A DNA stretch of 64,000 nt from Dyella marensis. Lineage in GTDB: Bacteria > Pseudomonadota > Gammaproteobacteria > Xanthomonadales > Rhodanobacteraceae. Position 1 is the stretch's first letter, and the number at the start of each line of letters is the position of its first letter. The notes under the pieces were generated by a model that was not told where the DNA came from, did no database searches, and saw nothing but the letters and a program-made list of their open reading frames with translations. The stretch spans positions 1 through 64,000 of the forward strand of contig NZ_FONH01000009.1 in the NCBI RefSeq assembly GCF_900112865.1, read 5' to 3'. The position numbers were made by a program, and so were the translations under genes. This document shows, piece after piece, positions 9,144 through 17,792 of this stretch.

Positions 9144-10696
9144 GCTTCAGCCGTCCCACTTTCAATCTCGGCCACGATGGCATCAATTTCGGCACGCAAC
9201 CTGTCGATTTTAGCCACCGTCGTTTTCAGCTCCGCGTTGACCTGGGTGATGTCCACTACTTCGCGGTTATCTCTCGCTTCGACATAGCTGCTCACAGACA
9301 GGTTGTAATCGTTACCGGCTATCGCCTCGTAAGCCACAGATTTGGCGAAGTGCGCTACGCCGGCCTTGCTGTCGAACACCTGCATGATCTGTTCGATGTA
9401 CCTGTCGGATAGCTCGTTGTTGTTGGTTTTCTTGTCAAACAGGCCGCTCGCATTAATGAACTGGGTCTTGGTATCGGTCTTGTGCTTGGACAGCACCAGG
9501 ATGTTGACAGCGATGGTGGTGCCGAAGAACAGGTTAGGTGCCAGCGCGATCACCGTTTCCACATAGTTGTTGTCCACTAAATATTGGCGGATTTTTTGCT
9601 CAGCTCCGCCCCGGTAGAAGATGCCAGGGAAGCAGACGATGGCGGCACGGCCCTTGCTGGAAAGATAGTGGAGCGCATGCAGTACGAAGGCGAAGTCGGC
9701 CTTGGACTTGGGTGCGAGCACACCGGCCGGGGCGAAGCGGTCGTCATTGATCAGGGTGGGGTCATCCGAACCTATCCACTTCACCGAATACGGCGGGTTG
9801 GAGACGATGGCGTCGAAGGGCTTTTCATCGTCGAAATGCGGGGTGCGCAGCGTGTCGCCAAGCTGGATGTTGAACTTGTCGTAGTTAATGTTATGCAGGA
9901 ACATGTTCATCCGCGCCAGGTTGTACGTGGTGTGGTTGATTTCCTGGCCGTAGAACCCGTCTTCGATGATGTGTTCTTCGAACTGCTTCTTGGCTTGCAA
10001 CAACAGCGAACCGGAGCCGCAGGCAGGGTCGTAGATTTTGTTGACGCTGGCCTGCTTATGCATGGCCAGCCGCGCGATCAGCTTGGATACGTGCTGCGGT
10101 GTGAAGAATTCGCCGCCGGACTTGCCGGCGTTAGCAGCGTAGTTGGAGATGAGGAATTCGTAAGCATCGCCAAACAGGTCGATGTGGCTGGCGTCGAAGC
10201 CGCCGAAATCCAACCCGGCCACACCCTTGAGCACAGCAGCGAGACGAGCGTTCTTCTCCTTGACGGTATTGCCGAGACGATTACTGGTGGTATCGAAATC
10301 GGCGAACAGCCCCTTGATGTCGTGCTCGGACGGATAGCCGCTGGCGGAGCTTTCAATGGCAGCAAAGATTCGAGCCAGGTCGGTGTTCAAGGTTTCGTTG
10401 TTGCTGGCTTGCGTGACCACGTTGGCGAACAGCTGACCGGGGTAGATGAAGTAGCCCTTGGTCTTGATGGCATCATCCTTGATATCCGCGGTGATGACGT
10501 TGTCAGCCACCTTGGCATACTGGATGCTGTCATCGCCACCCTCTATGTAGCTCGCGAAGTTCTCGCTGATGAAGCGGTAGAAAAGGGTGCCAAGGACATA
10601 CTGCTTGAAGTCCCAGCCATCGACCGCACCACGCACGTCGTTGGCGATCTGCCAGATCTGGCGTTGCAGGGCGGCGCGTTGTTGGGTGCTTGTCAT
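9140..10696 (-). CDS. hsdM: type I restriction-modification DNA methyltransferase subunit
   Basis: 518 residues. N6-adenine methyltransferase of the M2S and R2M2S complexes. Visible: N-terminal helical domain ([19 protein letters not shown]), SAM-binding motif [14 protein letters not shown] near residue 224, catalytic motif IV NPPY near 299, and a C-terminal coiled coil ([20 protein letters not shown]) that contacts HsdS. A ribosome site AGGA lies about 8 bases before the ATG. It is the first gene of the operon, so the promoter should lie in 10697-11045. It appears complete and active. Confidence 0.96.
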   Translation of the reverse strand: MTSTQQRAALQRQIWQIANDVRGAVDGWDFKQYVLGTLFYRFISENFASYIEGGDDSIQYAKVADNVITADIKDDAIKTKGYFIYPGQLFANVVTQASNNETLNTDLARIFAAIESSASGYPSEHDIKGLFADFDTTSNRLGNTVKEKNARLAAVLKGVAGLDFGGFDASHIDLFGDAYEFLISNYAANAGKSGGEFFTPQHVSKLIARLAMHKQASVNKIYDPACGSGSLLLQAKKQFEEHIIEDGFYGQEINHTTYNLARMNMFLHNINYDKFNIQLGDTLRTPHFDDEKPFDAIVSNPPYSVKWIGSDDPTLINDDRFAPAGVLAPKSKADFAFVLHALHYLSSKGRAAIVCFPGIFYRGGAEQKIRQYLVDNNYVETVIALAPNLFFGTTIAVNILVLSKHKTDTKTQFINASGLFDKKTNNNELSDRYIEQIMQVFDSKAGVAHFAKSVAYEAIAGNDYNLSVSSYVEARDNREVVDITQVNAELKTTVAKIDRLRAEIDAIVAEIESGTAEA

Positions 10697-11045
10697 GCGG
10701 TGATTCCTAGTTCAGTGGGCTTGGCCCGCGTGCGAGGCGCGAGCCGATGGAGATCTGTTATCGCGACACTAGCTTGGTCGGTGTTCGGTCCAGTTTTTTT
10801 TAACCGGCAGTAGCGAATCCGTTTGCTCTCACTCGATCTCTACCGACCAAGAAATGTCGATAGAAGTCCTTGGATTATTAGGCCGATATTGGTGTATTGC
10901 TTAACTACCATCGATATTTTTAGGATCGGGCTATCCGCTGGATACCAAAAATGCGGTACTTCACGGTTAAGGATGCAATGACGTCTCGGTCCACAATCAT
11001 AGGCAGTTGGGCAAGGTGACATCCATAGACGTCCATTGGATCACC
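10697..11045. promoter_or_regulatory. AT-rich spacer upstream of hsdM with an inverted repeat
   Basis: About 350 bp between the restriction operon and mnmE, with lower GC than mnmE. It must carry the hsdM promoter. It contains a perfect 10-bp inverted repeat, CTTGGTCGGT (10773-10782) and ACCGACCAAG (10842-10851), separated by 59 bp, which could be an operator or a trace of the insertion event. A 60-codon frame at 10840-11022 on the minus strand has no ribosome site or recognisable features and is not called. No controller-protein gene is visible. Confidence 0.45.
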
Positions 11046-12389
11046 TCACTTCCCGATACAAAATGACCCGAAGATCGCCCCCAGCAGATCGTCGCTGCTG
11101 TAGCTGCCGGTGATTTCGCCCAGTGCGTGCTGCGCCTGGCGCAGTTCTTCCGCGGCGAGCTCGCCCGCGTGTACGTCACGCAGCACGTCGGCGGTGCGGT
11201 CCAGGTGTTCGGCCACGCGTTCCAATGCCAGCACATGCCGGCGCCGCGCGCTGAAGGCGCCTTCGCCGCTGCCGGCGCCGGCCAGGCGCTTAAGGTGGTC
11301 GCGCAGGACGTCGAGGCCGTCGCCGTTCTTGGCGGAGGCCCATAGCCACCAGCTGCCTTCGCGCATCTCGCTGTGCGAAGGGCGGCGGTCGAGGTCGATC
11401 TTGTTGACCAGAACGATGCGTTCGACGTCGGCCTGCACGTCGGCGAACAGTTGCTGGTCTTCGTCGGCACCGGCGGCGTCGGTAACGAGGAGTGCGACGT
11501 CAGCGCGGGTCAGTTCGTGGCGCGCTCGGCGCACGCCTTCGCGTTCCACCGGGTCATCGGTATCGCGCAGGCCCGCGGTGTCGACCAGCTCCAGTGCGAC
11601 GCCGTCGAGGTCGAGGTTCTCGCGCAGCACGTCGCGCGTGGTGCCGGCGATGTCGGTGACGATGGCGCGGTCGCTGCCGGCCAGCGCGTTGAGCAGGCTG
11701 GACTTGCCGGCGTTGGGGCGGCCGATGATGGCGACGCGCAAGCCGTCGGTGAGGCGCACGCCGCGCTGGGTTTCGCGCAGCAGTTCGGCCAGCTGTTTGC
11801 GCAAGGCCTGCAGTTGCCGCGCGATCGCTGGGTCGGCGAGGAAATCGATTTCCTCCTCGGGGAAGTCGATCGCCGCTTCGATATGCACGCGCAGCAGGAT
11901 CAGCGCCTGCAGCAGTTCGTCGACCCGGCGCGAGAACTCGCCTTCCATCGAACGCAGCGCCGCGCGCGCGCCGGCCTGCGAACCGGCGGCGATCAGGTCG
12001 GCTACCGCCTCGGCCTGCGCGAGATCGAGCTTGCCGTTGAGGAAGGCGCGCTCGGTGAATTCGCCGGGACGGGCCAGGCGCGCGCCGAGTTCGCAGGCGC
12101 GGCGCAGCAGCGCATCGAGCAGCACGGCATTGCCGTGGCCCTGCAGTTCCAGCACGTGCTCGCCGGTGTAGGAGGCGGGGGCGGGGAAGTACAGCAGCAG
12201 GCCGCGGTCGATCAGTTCGCCGGCAGCATCGCGGAAAGCGGCGAAGTGCGCGTGGCGCGCTTCGGGCATGCGGCCCAGCAAGGCCTGCGCGATGGCGGGC
12301 ACCGCCGGCCCCGACACGCGCAGCACGCCGACACCGGCGGCTCCGGGCGCGCTGGCGATGGCGGCGATGGTGTCGGCGGTGTCGCTCAT
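11046..12389 (-). CDS. mnmE: tRNA uridine-5-carboxymethylaminomethyl modification GTPase
   Basis: 447 residues. With MnmG it installs the cmnm5 group on wobble uridine of several tRNAs. There is an N-terminal tetrahydrofolate-binding domain, a helical domain and an inserted Ras-like G domain: G1 GRPNAGKSS, G2 DIAGTTRD, G3 DTAGLRDT, G4 NKID. The strictly conserved C-terminal CIGK ends the protein, with the cysteine important for activity. It lies downstream of yidC in the rpmH-rnpA-yidC-mnmE order typical of gammaproteobacteria, separated by a hairpin terminator. Confidence 0.98.
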   Translation of the reverse strand: MSDTADTIAAIASAPGAAGVGVLRVSGPAVPAIAQALLGRMPEARHAHFAAFRDAAGELIDRGLLLYFPAPASYTGEHVLELQGHGNAVLLDALLRRACELGARLARPGEFTERAFLNGKLDLAQAEAVADLIAAGSQAGARAALRSMEGEFSRRVDELLQALILLRVHIEAAIDFPEEEIDFLADPAIARQLQALRKQLAELLRETQRGVRLTDGLRVAIIGRPNAGKSSLLNALAGSDRAIVTDIAGTTRDVLRENLDLDGVALELVDTAGLRDTDDPVEREGVRRARHELTRADVALLVTDAAGADEDQQLFADVQADVERIVLVNKIDLDRRPSHSEMREGSWWLWASAKNGDGLDVLRDHLKRLAGAGSGEGAFSARRRHVLALERVAEHLDRTADVLRDVHAGELAAEELRQAQHALGEITGSYSSDDLLGAIFGSFCIGK

Positions 12390-12410
12390 GGCGGGGATTA
12401 TCGTCGCCGC

Positions 12411-12441
12411 AAAAAGAAAAGGCCGCTTGCGCGGCCTTTTC
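12411..12441 (-). terminator. intrinsic terminator after yidC
   Basis: GAAAAGGCCGC (12416-12426), loop TTGC, then GCGGCCTTTTC (12431-12441), preceded on the plus strand by a run of A. Read on the minus strand this is a strong stem followed by a T-rich tail just 3 bases after the yidC stop codon. Because mnmE starts only about 20 bases further on, read-through or a separate promoter must supply mnmE. Confidence 0.85.
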
Positions 12442-12443
12442 GG

Positions 12444-14174
12444 TCAGGCGGTCTTGACCTTGTGGTCGGCGCGGTCCACCTGGCGGGTGATGAACCACTG
12501 CTGGGCCAGGCTGGTCGCGCCGTTGACCACCCAGTACAGCACCAGGCCGGACGGGAAGAAGGCGAACAGCACGGCGAACAGGATCGGCATCACCTTCATC
12601 ATCTTGGCCTGGGTCGGATCCATGCCGGTGGTGGGGGTGAGCCACTGCGTGGCCAGCATTACCAGCACGTAGATCGCCGGCAGCACGAAGAACGGATCGG
12701 GCGCGGACAGGTCGTGGATCCAGCCGAAGAACGGCGCCTGGCGCAGCTCCACGCTCTCCATCAGCACGCGGTACAGGCCCAGGAACACGGGGAAGGTGAC
12801 CAGGATCGGCAGGCAGCCGGCCATCGGGTTGACCTTCTCCTTCTTGTACAGCTCCATCATGGCCTGCTGCATCTTCATCTTGTCGTCGCCATAGCGCTCC
12901 TTGAGCGCGGTGACGCGAGGCTGCAGCTTGCGCATGCGCGCGCCGGAGCGGAACTGCGCAGCGGTGAGCTTCCACAGCGCGGCCTTCAGCAGCAGCACCA
13001 GCAGGATGATCGCCACGCCCCAGTTGCCGCTGATCGCGTGCAGCTTGGACAGCAGCCAGTGCAGCGGCTGCGCGATGACGGTCAGCCAGCCGTAGTTGGT
13101 CGACAGCTCCAGGCCCGGCGCGATCTGGTCCAGCGTGCCCTGCAGCTTGGGACCGAGATACAGGCGCGAAGCACTGGTCAGGCTCTGGCCCGGCGCCACG
13201 CTGAGCGAGGGGCCGACGGTGCGGATCAGGTAGTACGGCTGGGCCGTGTCCGGATTGACGACGCTGGTGGAGTAACCGTTCGCTTCCTGTGCCGGCGGAA
13301 TCCACGCGACCACGAAGTAGTGCTGCAGCATCGCGGCCCAGCCGCCGGTGATCGAGCGGGTGAGCGGCTTCTTCTGGAAATCGGTAAAGGGCAGCGTCTC
13401 GAACTTGTCCTGCGGGCTGTACCAGCCGGCGCCGAAGAAGCTGTGTGCCGCCGGGTCGGTGTAGTTCTGCAGCCAGCTGCGGTTGTTCGGCTGGCCGGCG
13501 CGCTGCAGCTGCTCGTAGGCATTGCCCTGCCAGGCGACGGTGCTGCCGTTCTCGATCTTCTGGTCCATCGAGACGTCGTAGCTGCCACGCTTGAGCGCGT
13601 AGGTCTTGGTGACCTTCAGGCCCGCGGCGTCCTGCCAGGTCAGGTCGACCTTCAGTTCGTTCTGGCCTTCGGCCAGCTGGTAGGCGGTCTGCGCGCTCTG
13701 GAACACCGACAGGTGGGTCGGCGCGACCGAGGCACCGTTGCCCTGCGCGGTGGCCAGGCCGCTCTGCGCCACGAAGAAGTGCTCGGACTGCTCATCGAGC
13801 AGGCGCACCGGCGGGGGGCTCGGGTCCTTCTTGGTGACCGGCGCCGACGGATAGTGCAGCAGCTCGGAACGCACCACGCTGCCGCCGCGGGTGTCGACCG
13901 TCAGGCGCAGCACGTCGGTGCTGATGGTGATCAGCTGGGCCTTCGCCTCGGCGGTGGCGCTGCCGCCATTGGCCGGTACGGTCGCCGGCGCGCCGGTGGT
14001 GGAAGTGGCGCCGGGAACGCTGCCACCGTTGTCGGCGGAAGGCACCGCCGCGGTGCTGGCGCTCGCGACCGGCGCGGGGGCCGGCTTCGGGCCGTAGTCT
14101 TTCTCCCAATCCATCCACAGCAGATAAGCCACGGCCAGCAGGGCAAAGATAAGGAACGTGCGCGTTTGATTCAT
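12444..14174 (-). CDS. yidC: membrane protein insertase YidC
   Basis: 576 residues. Inserts and folds inner-membrane proteins, alone or with SecYEG. An N-terminal anchor (TFLIFALLAVAYLLWMDW) is followed by an Ala/Pro-rich stretch, a large periplasmic beta domain (about 60-350) and the conserved five-helix insertase core near the C-terminus, including the cytosolic hairpin MRKLQPRVTALKERYGDDK. It follows rnpA by 61 bases. The small yidD gene found between rnpA and yidC in many bacteria is not visible in that gap. Confidence 0.97.
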   Translation of the reverse strand: MNQTRTFLIFALLAVAYLLWMDWEKDYGPKPAPAPVASASTAAVPSADNGGSVPGATSTTGAPATVPANGGSATAEAKAQLITISTDVLRLTVDTRGGSVVRSELLHYPSAPVTKKDPSPPPVRLLDEQSEHFFVAQSGLATAQGNGASVAPTHLSVFQSAQTAYQLAEGQNELKVDLTWQDAAGLKVTKTYALKRGSYDVSMDQKIENGSTVAWQGNAYEQLQRAGQPNNRSWLQNYTDPAAHSFFGAGWYSPQDKFETLPFTDFQKKPLTRSITGGWAAMLQHYFVVAWIPPAQEANGYSTSVVNPDTAQPYYLIRTVGPSLSVAPGQSLTSASRLYLGPKLQGTLDQIAPGLELSTNYGWLTVIAQPLHWLLSKLHAISGNWGVAIILLVLLLKAALWKLTAAQFRSGARMRKLQPRVTALKERYGDDKMKMQQAMMELYKKEKVNPMAGCLPILVTFPVFLGLYRVLMESVELRQAPFFGWIHDLSAPDPFFVLPAIYVLVMLATQWLTPTTGMDPTQAKMMKVMPILFAVLFAFFPSGLVLYWVVNGATSLAQQWFITRQVDRADHKVKTA

Positions 14175-14235
14175 CGCGTGGCAGATCCGGTGAACGCCGC
14201 GGCTCCGAGCCGCAGAGAGGAAGGCGGGAAAAAGG

Positions 14236-14631
14236 TCAACGCGCGATTGTGCCGGCCGCGTCGTCCGGCTTCAATGCGGGCGGCCGCTTCTGCGACAAGA
14301 GCTTCTTCCACAGATAGTCGATTTCCGCGAGCAGTTCGGGGCCGGGCAGGCCGCTGGCCTGCTCGCGCGCCATCACCAGCAGATCGACGGCCGGAAGCTG
14401 GGCGCGGATGCGCCGGAAGGATTCGCGCACCAGGCGCTTGATGCGGTTGCGCTCGACGGCGCGCTTGGACACGCGCTTGGAGATGGCCAGGCCGAGCCGG
14501 GCCTGGCCGAGCTCGTTGTCCCTGTAGCGCACAGAAAAACAGCGGCCGCCGAGGCGGCCGCTGGCATTACGCATCGCGGCGAAGTCACCGGCGCGGCGGA
14601 TCCGCGACTCGCGCGGCAGTCCGACACGCAT
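14236..14631 (-). CDS. rnpA: ribonuclease P protein component
   Basis: 131 residues, basic. It assists the RNase P RNA in removing tRNA 5' leaders. The family signature RNRIKRLVRESFR is present as ERNRIKRLVRESFRRIR, preceded by LAISKRVSKRAV. Its start follows the rpmH stop by 14 bases, so it is cotranscribed with rpmH, as is universal. The C-terminal 25 residues are a variable basic tail. Confidence 0.95.
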   Translation of the reverse strand: MRVGLPRESRIRRAGDFAAMRNASGRLGGRCFSVRYRDNELGQARLGLAISKRVSKRAVERNRIKRLVRESFRRIRAQLPAVDLLVMAREQASGLPGPELLAEIDYLWKKLLSQKRPPALKPDDAAGTIAR

Positions 14632-14645
14632 GGACGAGACTCCGC

Positions 14646-14783
14646 TTACGGGATCAGGCGCTTGCGGCCCTTGGCGCGACGGGCGTTCAGGATCTTGCGA
14701 CCGTCGGCCGTGGCCATACGGGCACGAAAGCCGTGCGTGCGGGCGCGCTTGAGCTTGCTGGGCTGGAAGGTCCGCTTCGACAT
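14646..14783 (-). CDS. rpmH: 50S ribosomal protein L34
   Basis: 45 residues, [19 protein letters not shown] and on, ending KGRKRLIP, with the usual very basic composition. The start at 14783 is fixed by AGGAGGAAGCC immediately upstream and by family length of 44-46. It is the first gene of the leftward rpmH-rnpA-yidC-mnmE run; its promoter lies among the DnaA boxes of the dnaA intergenic region. Confidence 0.98.
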   Translation of the reverse strand: MSKRTFQPSKLKRARTHGFRARMATADGRKILNARRAKGRKRLIP

Positions 14784-14985
14784 GGCTTCCTCCTCTTGGG
14801 TATGTGGATAAAAAGGTTGGAAATTATGCCGCGCGTTCGAACGGGATGTCAAACCCCCGTTGCATCGGGGGTTTGCGTATCCTGTGGATAATTGTGTGGA
14901 TAGCTGGCCGATAAGCGGCAGGCTGCTGTTAGACTTTCCGGTCCACCCTGCGCGCAAGCGCCCCTGCTGTGGCTGAAGAATACCC
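14784..14985. promoter_or_regulatory. rpmH/dnaA divergent control region with DnaA boxes
   Basis: A 202-bp region between divergent rpmH and dnaA. It has two perfect DnaA boxes in TGTGGATAA orientation (14803-14811 and 14883-14891) and a one-mismatch box TGTGGATAG at 14895-14903. These suggest DnaA autoregulation of dnaA and co-control of rpmH. A short GGGGG hairpin (CCCCCGTTGCATCGGGGG) lies near 14851-14868. Confidence 0.75.
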
Positions 14986-16341
14986 ATGAGTGATCTGTGG
15001 CGGCGCTGTCTCGAGCGTCTCGAAGGCGAATTGAGCGCCGAGGACCTGCACACCTGGCTGATGCCGCTGCAGGCGCGCGACGACACCATGGGCCTGCAGC
15101 TGTTCGCGCCGAATCCGTACACCCTGGACACTGTGCGCGAGCGCTATCTGCCGCGCATCGAAGCCATGCTCACCCAGCTCACCGGGCACGAGCTGTCGGT
15201 GCGCCTGGAAGTGGGCTCGAGCGCCGCGCGCGTGCCGCCGCGCCCGGCTTCGGCCATGGCGCGCCCCGCGCCGGCGCCCGCCGTGGCGGAGCCGACGCCG
15301 ATCCAGCCGCCCGCGCCGTTCAACCACAACCTCGATCCGCACTACACCTTCGAGACCTTCGTCGAGGGCAAGTCCAACCAGCTGGGCAAGGCCGCCGCCA
15401 TGCAGGTGGCGATGAACCCGGGCCGCGCCTACAACCCGCTGCTGCTGTACGGCGGCACCGGCCTTGGTAAGACCCACTTGATGCACGCCGCCGGCAACCT
15501 GATGCGCGAGCGCAATCCGGACTTCAAGGTGCTGTACCTGCGTTCGGAGCAGTTCGTCGGCGCGATGATCGAGGCGCTGCGCACCAAGAGCATGGACGAG
15601 TTCAAGCGCCGCTTCCGTTCGGTGGACGCGCTGCTGATTGACGACATCCAGTTCTTCGCCGGCAAGGACACCACGCAGGAAGAGTTTTTCCACACCTTCA
15701 ACGCGCTGTTCGAGTCCAAGCAGCAGATCATCCTCACCTGCGACCGCTATCCCAAGGAAGTGGACAAGCTCGAGCCGCGCCTGAAGTCGCGCCTGGGCTG
15801 GGGCCTGTCGGTGGCGATCGAACCGCCGGATTTCGAGACGCGCGCGGCGATCCTGCTGGCCAAGGCGCATGAGAAGGACGTGGCGGTGAGCGAGAACGTG
15901 GCGATGCTGCTGGCCAAGCGCATCCGTTCCAACGTGCGCGACCTGGAAGGCGCGCTCAACACGCTGGCCGCGCGCGCCAACTTCTACGGCAAGCCGATCA
16001 CCACCGAGTTCGCCGAGGAAACCCTGCGCGACCTGCTGGCCACGCACGCGCAGGCGGTGACCGTGCCGAATATCCAGAAGACGGTGGCCGACTACTACCA
16101 GGTGCGCCTGCAGGATCTGCTGTCCAAGCGGCGCGTGCGCTCGCTGGCCCGCCCGCGGCAGTTCGCCATGGCCTTGTCCAAGGAACTGACCGAGCACAGC
16201 CTGCCGGAGATCGGCGAGGCCTTCGGCGGCCGCGATCACACCACCGTGCTGCATGCCTGCCGCACCATCAAGAAGCTGTGCGAGACCGATACGCGCATGC
16301 GGCAGGACTGGGAACAGCTGATTCGTATCCTCACCGGTTGA
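14986..16341 (+). CDS. dnaA: chromosomal replication initiator DnaA
   Basis: 451 residues. Binds DnaA boxes and melts oriC. Domain I (about 1-80, [21 protein letters not shown]), a Pro/Ala linker, the AAA+ domain (Walker [11 protein letters not shown], Walker [10 protein letters not shown]) and the DNA-binding domain IV with the signature [15 protein letters not shown] are all present and complete. Three DnaA boxes lie upstream and more downstream, where oriC is expected. Confidence 0.99.
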   Translation: MSDLWRRCLERLEGELSAEDLHTWLMPLQARDDTMGLQLFAPNPYTLDTVRERYLPRIEAMLTQLTGHELSVRLEVGSSAARVPPRPASAMARPAPAPAVAEPTPIQPPAPFNHNLDPHYTFETFVEGKSNQLGKAAAMQVAMNPGRAYNPLLLYGGTGLGKTHLMHAAGNLMRERNPDFKVLYLRSEQFVGAMIEALRTKSMDEFKRRFRSVDALLIDDIQFFAGKDTTQEEFFHTFNALFESKQQIILTCDRYPKEVDKLEPRLKSRLGWGLSVAIEPPDFETRAAILLAKAHEKDVAVSENVAMLLAKRIRSNVRDLEGALNTLAARANFYGKPITTEFAEETLRDLLATHAQAVTVPNIQKTVADYYQVRLQDLLSKRRVRSLARPRQFAMALSKELTEHSLPEIGEAFGGRDHTTVLHACRTIKKLCETDTRMRQDWEQLIRILTG

Positions 16342-16594
16342 TGAAATCGTCCCCGATTGGGATAAGCGCTTGAAAAGGGGTGGTGGAAGCTGTGGATAAT
16401 AGGTGGACGTTCGTAGGCTCCCCGGTTATCCACAAGTGACCCACACGCAGCGGGCCAGTTCGATCACACCGTCTTTCTCGTTTAAAGCTTTGATATTTAA
16501 GTGGAAAACTAAGTTTTCAAGTTATCCACGGCACCTACTACCACCACAGAACTTCTTTTAAAAACAGAACAGCAGGTTTAGGGGAAGCGCCTAC
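16342..16594. other. oriC: probable chromosomal replication origin oriC
   Basis: The dnaA-dnaN spacer holds perfect DnaA boxes at 16391-16399 (TGTGGATAA) and 16426-16434 (TTATCCACA) and a one-mismatch box at 16522-16530. Between and after them is a distinctly AT-rich stretch (16472-16520 and 16551-16570) in otherwise GC-rich DNA, suitable as an unwinding element. The position between dnaA and dnaN is the standard site in this order. GC skew and replication data were not available. Confidence 0.8.
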
Positions 16595-17695
16595 ATGCAA
16601 TTCAGCATCCAACGAGAAGCTCTGCTCAAGCCGCTGCAGCAGGTGGTTGGCGTCGTCGAACGCCGCCAGACCCTGCCGGTTCTCGCCAACCTGCTGGTCA
16701 AAGTCGGCGACGGCAAACTTTCGCTGACCGGTACCGACCTCGAAGTCGAAATGGTCGCCACCACGCCGGCCGACAAGCTGGTGGACGGCGAGATCACCAT
16801 TCCGGCGCGCAAGCTGTTCGACATCGTGCGCGCACTGCCCGATGGCGCTCAGATCGAACTGAAGCTCAACGGCGATCGCATCGCCCTCCACGCCGGCCGC
16901 AGCCGCTTCACGTTGGCCACGCTGCCGGCCACCGAATTCCCCACCATCGACGAGATCGAGCTGGTCGAGCGGGTGAGCTTGCCGGAAGAAGTGCTGCGCG
17001 ATCTGATGGAGCGTACGGCGTTCGCCATGGCGAACCAGGACGTGCGCTATTACTTGAATGGCATGCTGCTGGATCTGCAGGAACACACCCTGCGTTGCGT
17101 GGCCACCGACGGCCATCGCCTGGCGCTCAAGGAAACCAAGCTGGACAGCAAGGTTTCCACGCGCCGCCAGATCATCATCCCGCGCAAGGGCGTAAACGAG
17201 CTGATCGGCCTGTTCGAGACCGGCGACGGCCAGGTGGAGCTGGAGTTCGGCCGCAATCACCTGCGCGTGCGCCGCGGTGACGTGGTGTTCACCTCGAAGC
17301 TGATCGATGGCCGTTTCCCGGATTACGAAGCGGTGATCCCGCTGGGCGCGGACAAGTCGGCGACGCTGGATCGCGAGGTGCTGCGCAGCGCGCTGCAGCG
17401 CGCTGCCATTCTCTCGAACGAGAAGTACCGCGGCGTCAAGCTGGAGCTGTCCTCCGGGAAGATGCGCATCGTGGCGCACAATCCGGAACAGGAAGAGGCG
17501 GTGGAAGAGCTCGAGGCCGAGACGGTGGTGTCGGATCTCGCCGTGGGCTTCAACGTCGGCTATCTGCTCGATGCGCTTTCCGCGCTGCGTGGCGAGCGGG
17601 CTCGCCTGAACCTGCGCGACGCCCAGTCCAGCTGCCTGGTGCAGGAAGACGATAGTGAAGAGGCGCGGCACGTGATCATGCCGCTGCGCCTCTGA
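16595..17695 (+). CDS. dnaN: DNA polymerase III beta sliding clamp
   Basis: 366 residues, the same as E. coli. Ring-shaped dimer that tethers polymerase III. Three repeated clamp domains can be followed, starting MQFSIQREALLKPLQQVVG and closing with the conserved HVIMPLRL. The motif ATDGHRLAL lies in domain 2. It directly follows the probable origin and precedes recF. Confidence 0.99.
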   Translation: MQFSIQREALLKPLQQVVGVVERRQTLPVLANLLVKVGDGKLSLTGTDLEVEMVATTPADKLVDGEITIPARKLFDIVRALPDGAQIELKLNGDRIALHAGRSRFTLATLPATEFPTIDEIELVERVSLPEEVLRDLMERTAFAMANQDVRYYLNGMLLDLQEHTLRCVATDGHRLALKETKLDSKVSTRRQIIIPRKGVNELIGLFETGDGQVELEFGRNHLRVRRGDVVFTSKLIDGRFPDYEAVIPLGADKSATLDREVLRSALQRAAILSNEKYRGVKLELSSGKMRIVAHNPEQEEAVEELEAETVVSDLAVGFNVGYLLDALSALRGERARLNLRDAQSSCLVQEDDSEEARHVIMPLRL

Positions 17696-17739
17696 TGGCC
17701 CAAGCAATGCGGGCCGACATGGCCAGCATGCAAGCCAGC

Positions 17740-17772
17740 AACGCCGGAGCTGTCGCAAGACGCTCCGGCGTT
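17740..17772 (+). terminator. strong hairpin between dnaN and recF
   Basis: An 11-bp perfect stem, AACGCCGGAGC (17740-17750) with GCTCCGGCGTT (17762-17772), and an 11-base loop, 45 bases after the dnaN stop and 20 bases before recF. Only a short T-containing tail follows, so it may attenuate rather than fully terminate, reducing recF expression relative to dnaN. Confidence 0.55.
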
Positions 17773-17792
17773 CTTGCATCTGGAGTCGCGCC

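Noticed and set aside
10840-11022. 60-codon minus-strand frame upstream of hsdM
   Set aside because: No ribosome site, no conserved feature, and it sits where the hsdM promoter must be.
11373-14441. 1022-codon plus-strand frame across mnmE and yidC
   Set aside because: It spans two genes and a terminator on the opposite strand, and its product is low-complexity Arg/Gly/Ala; an artefact of GC-rich third positions.
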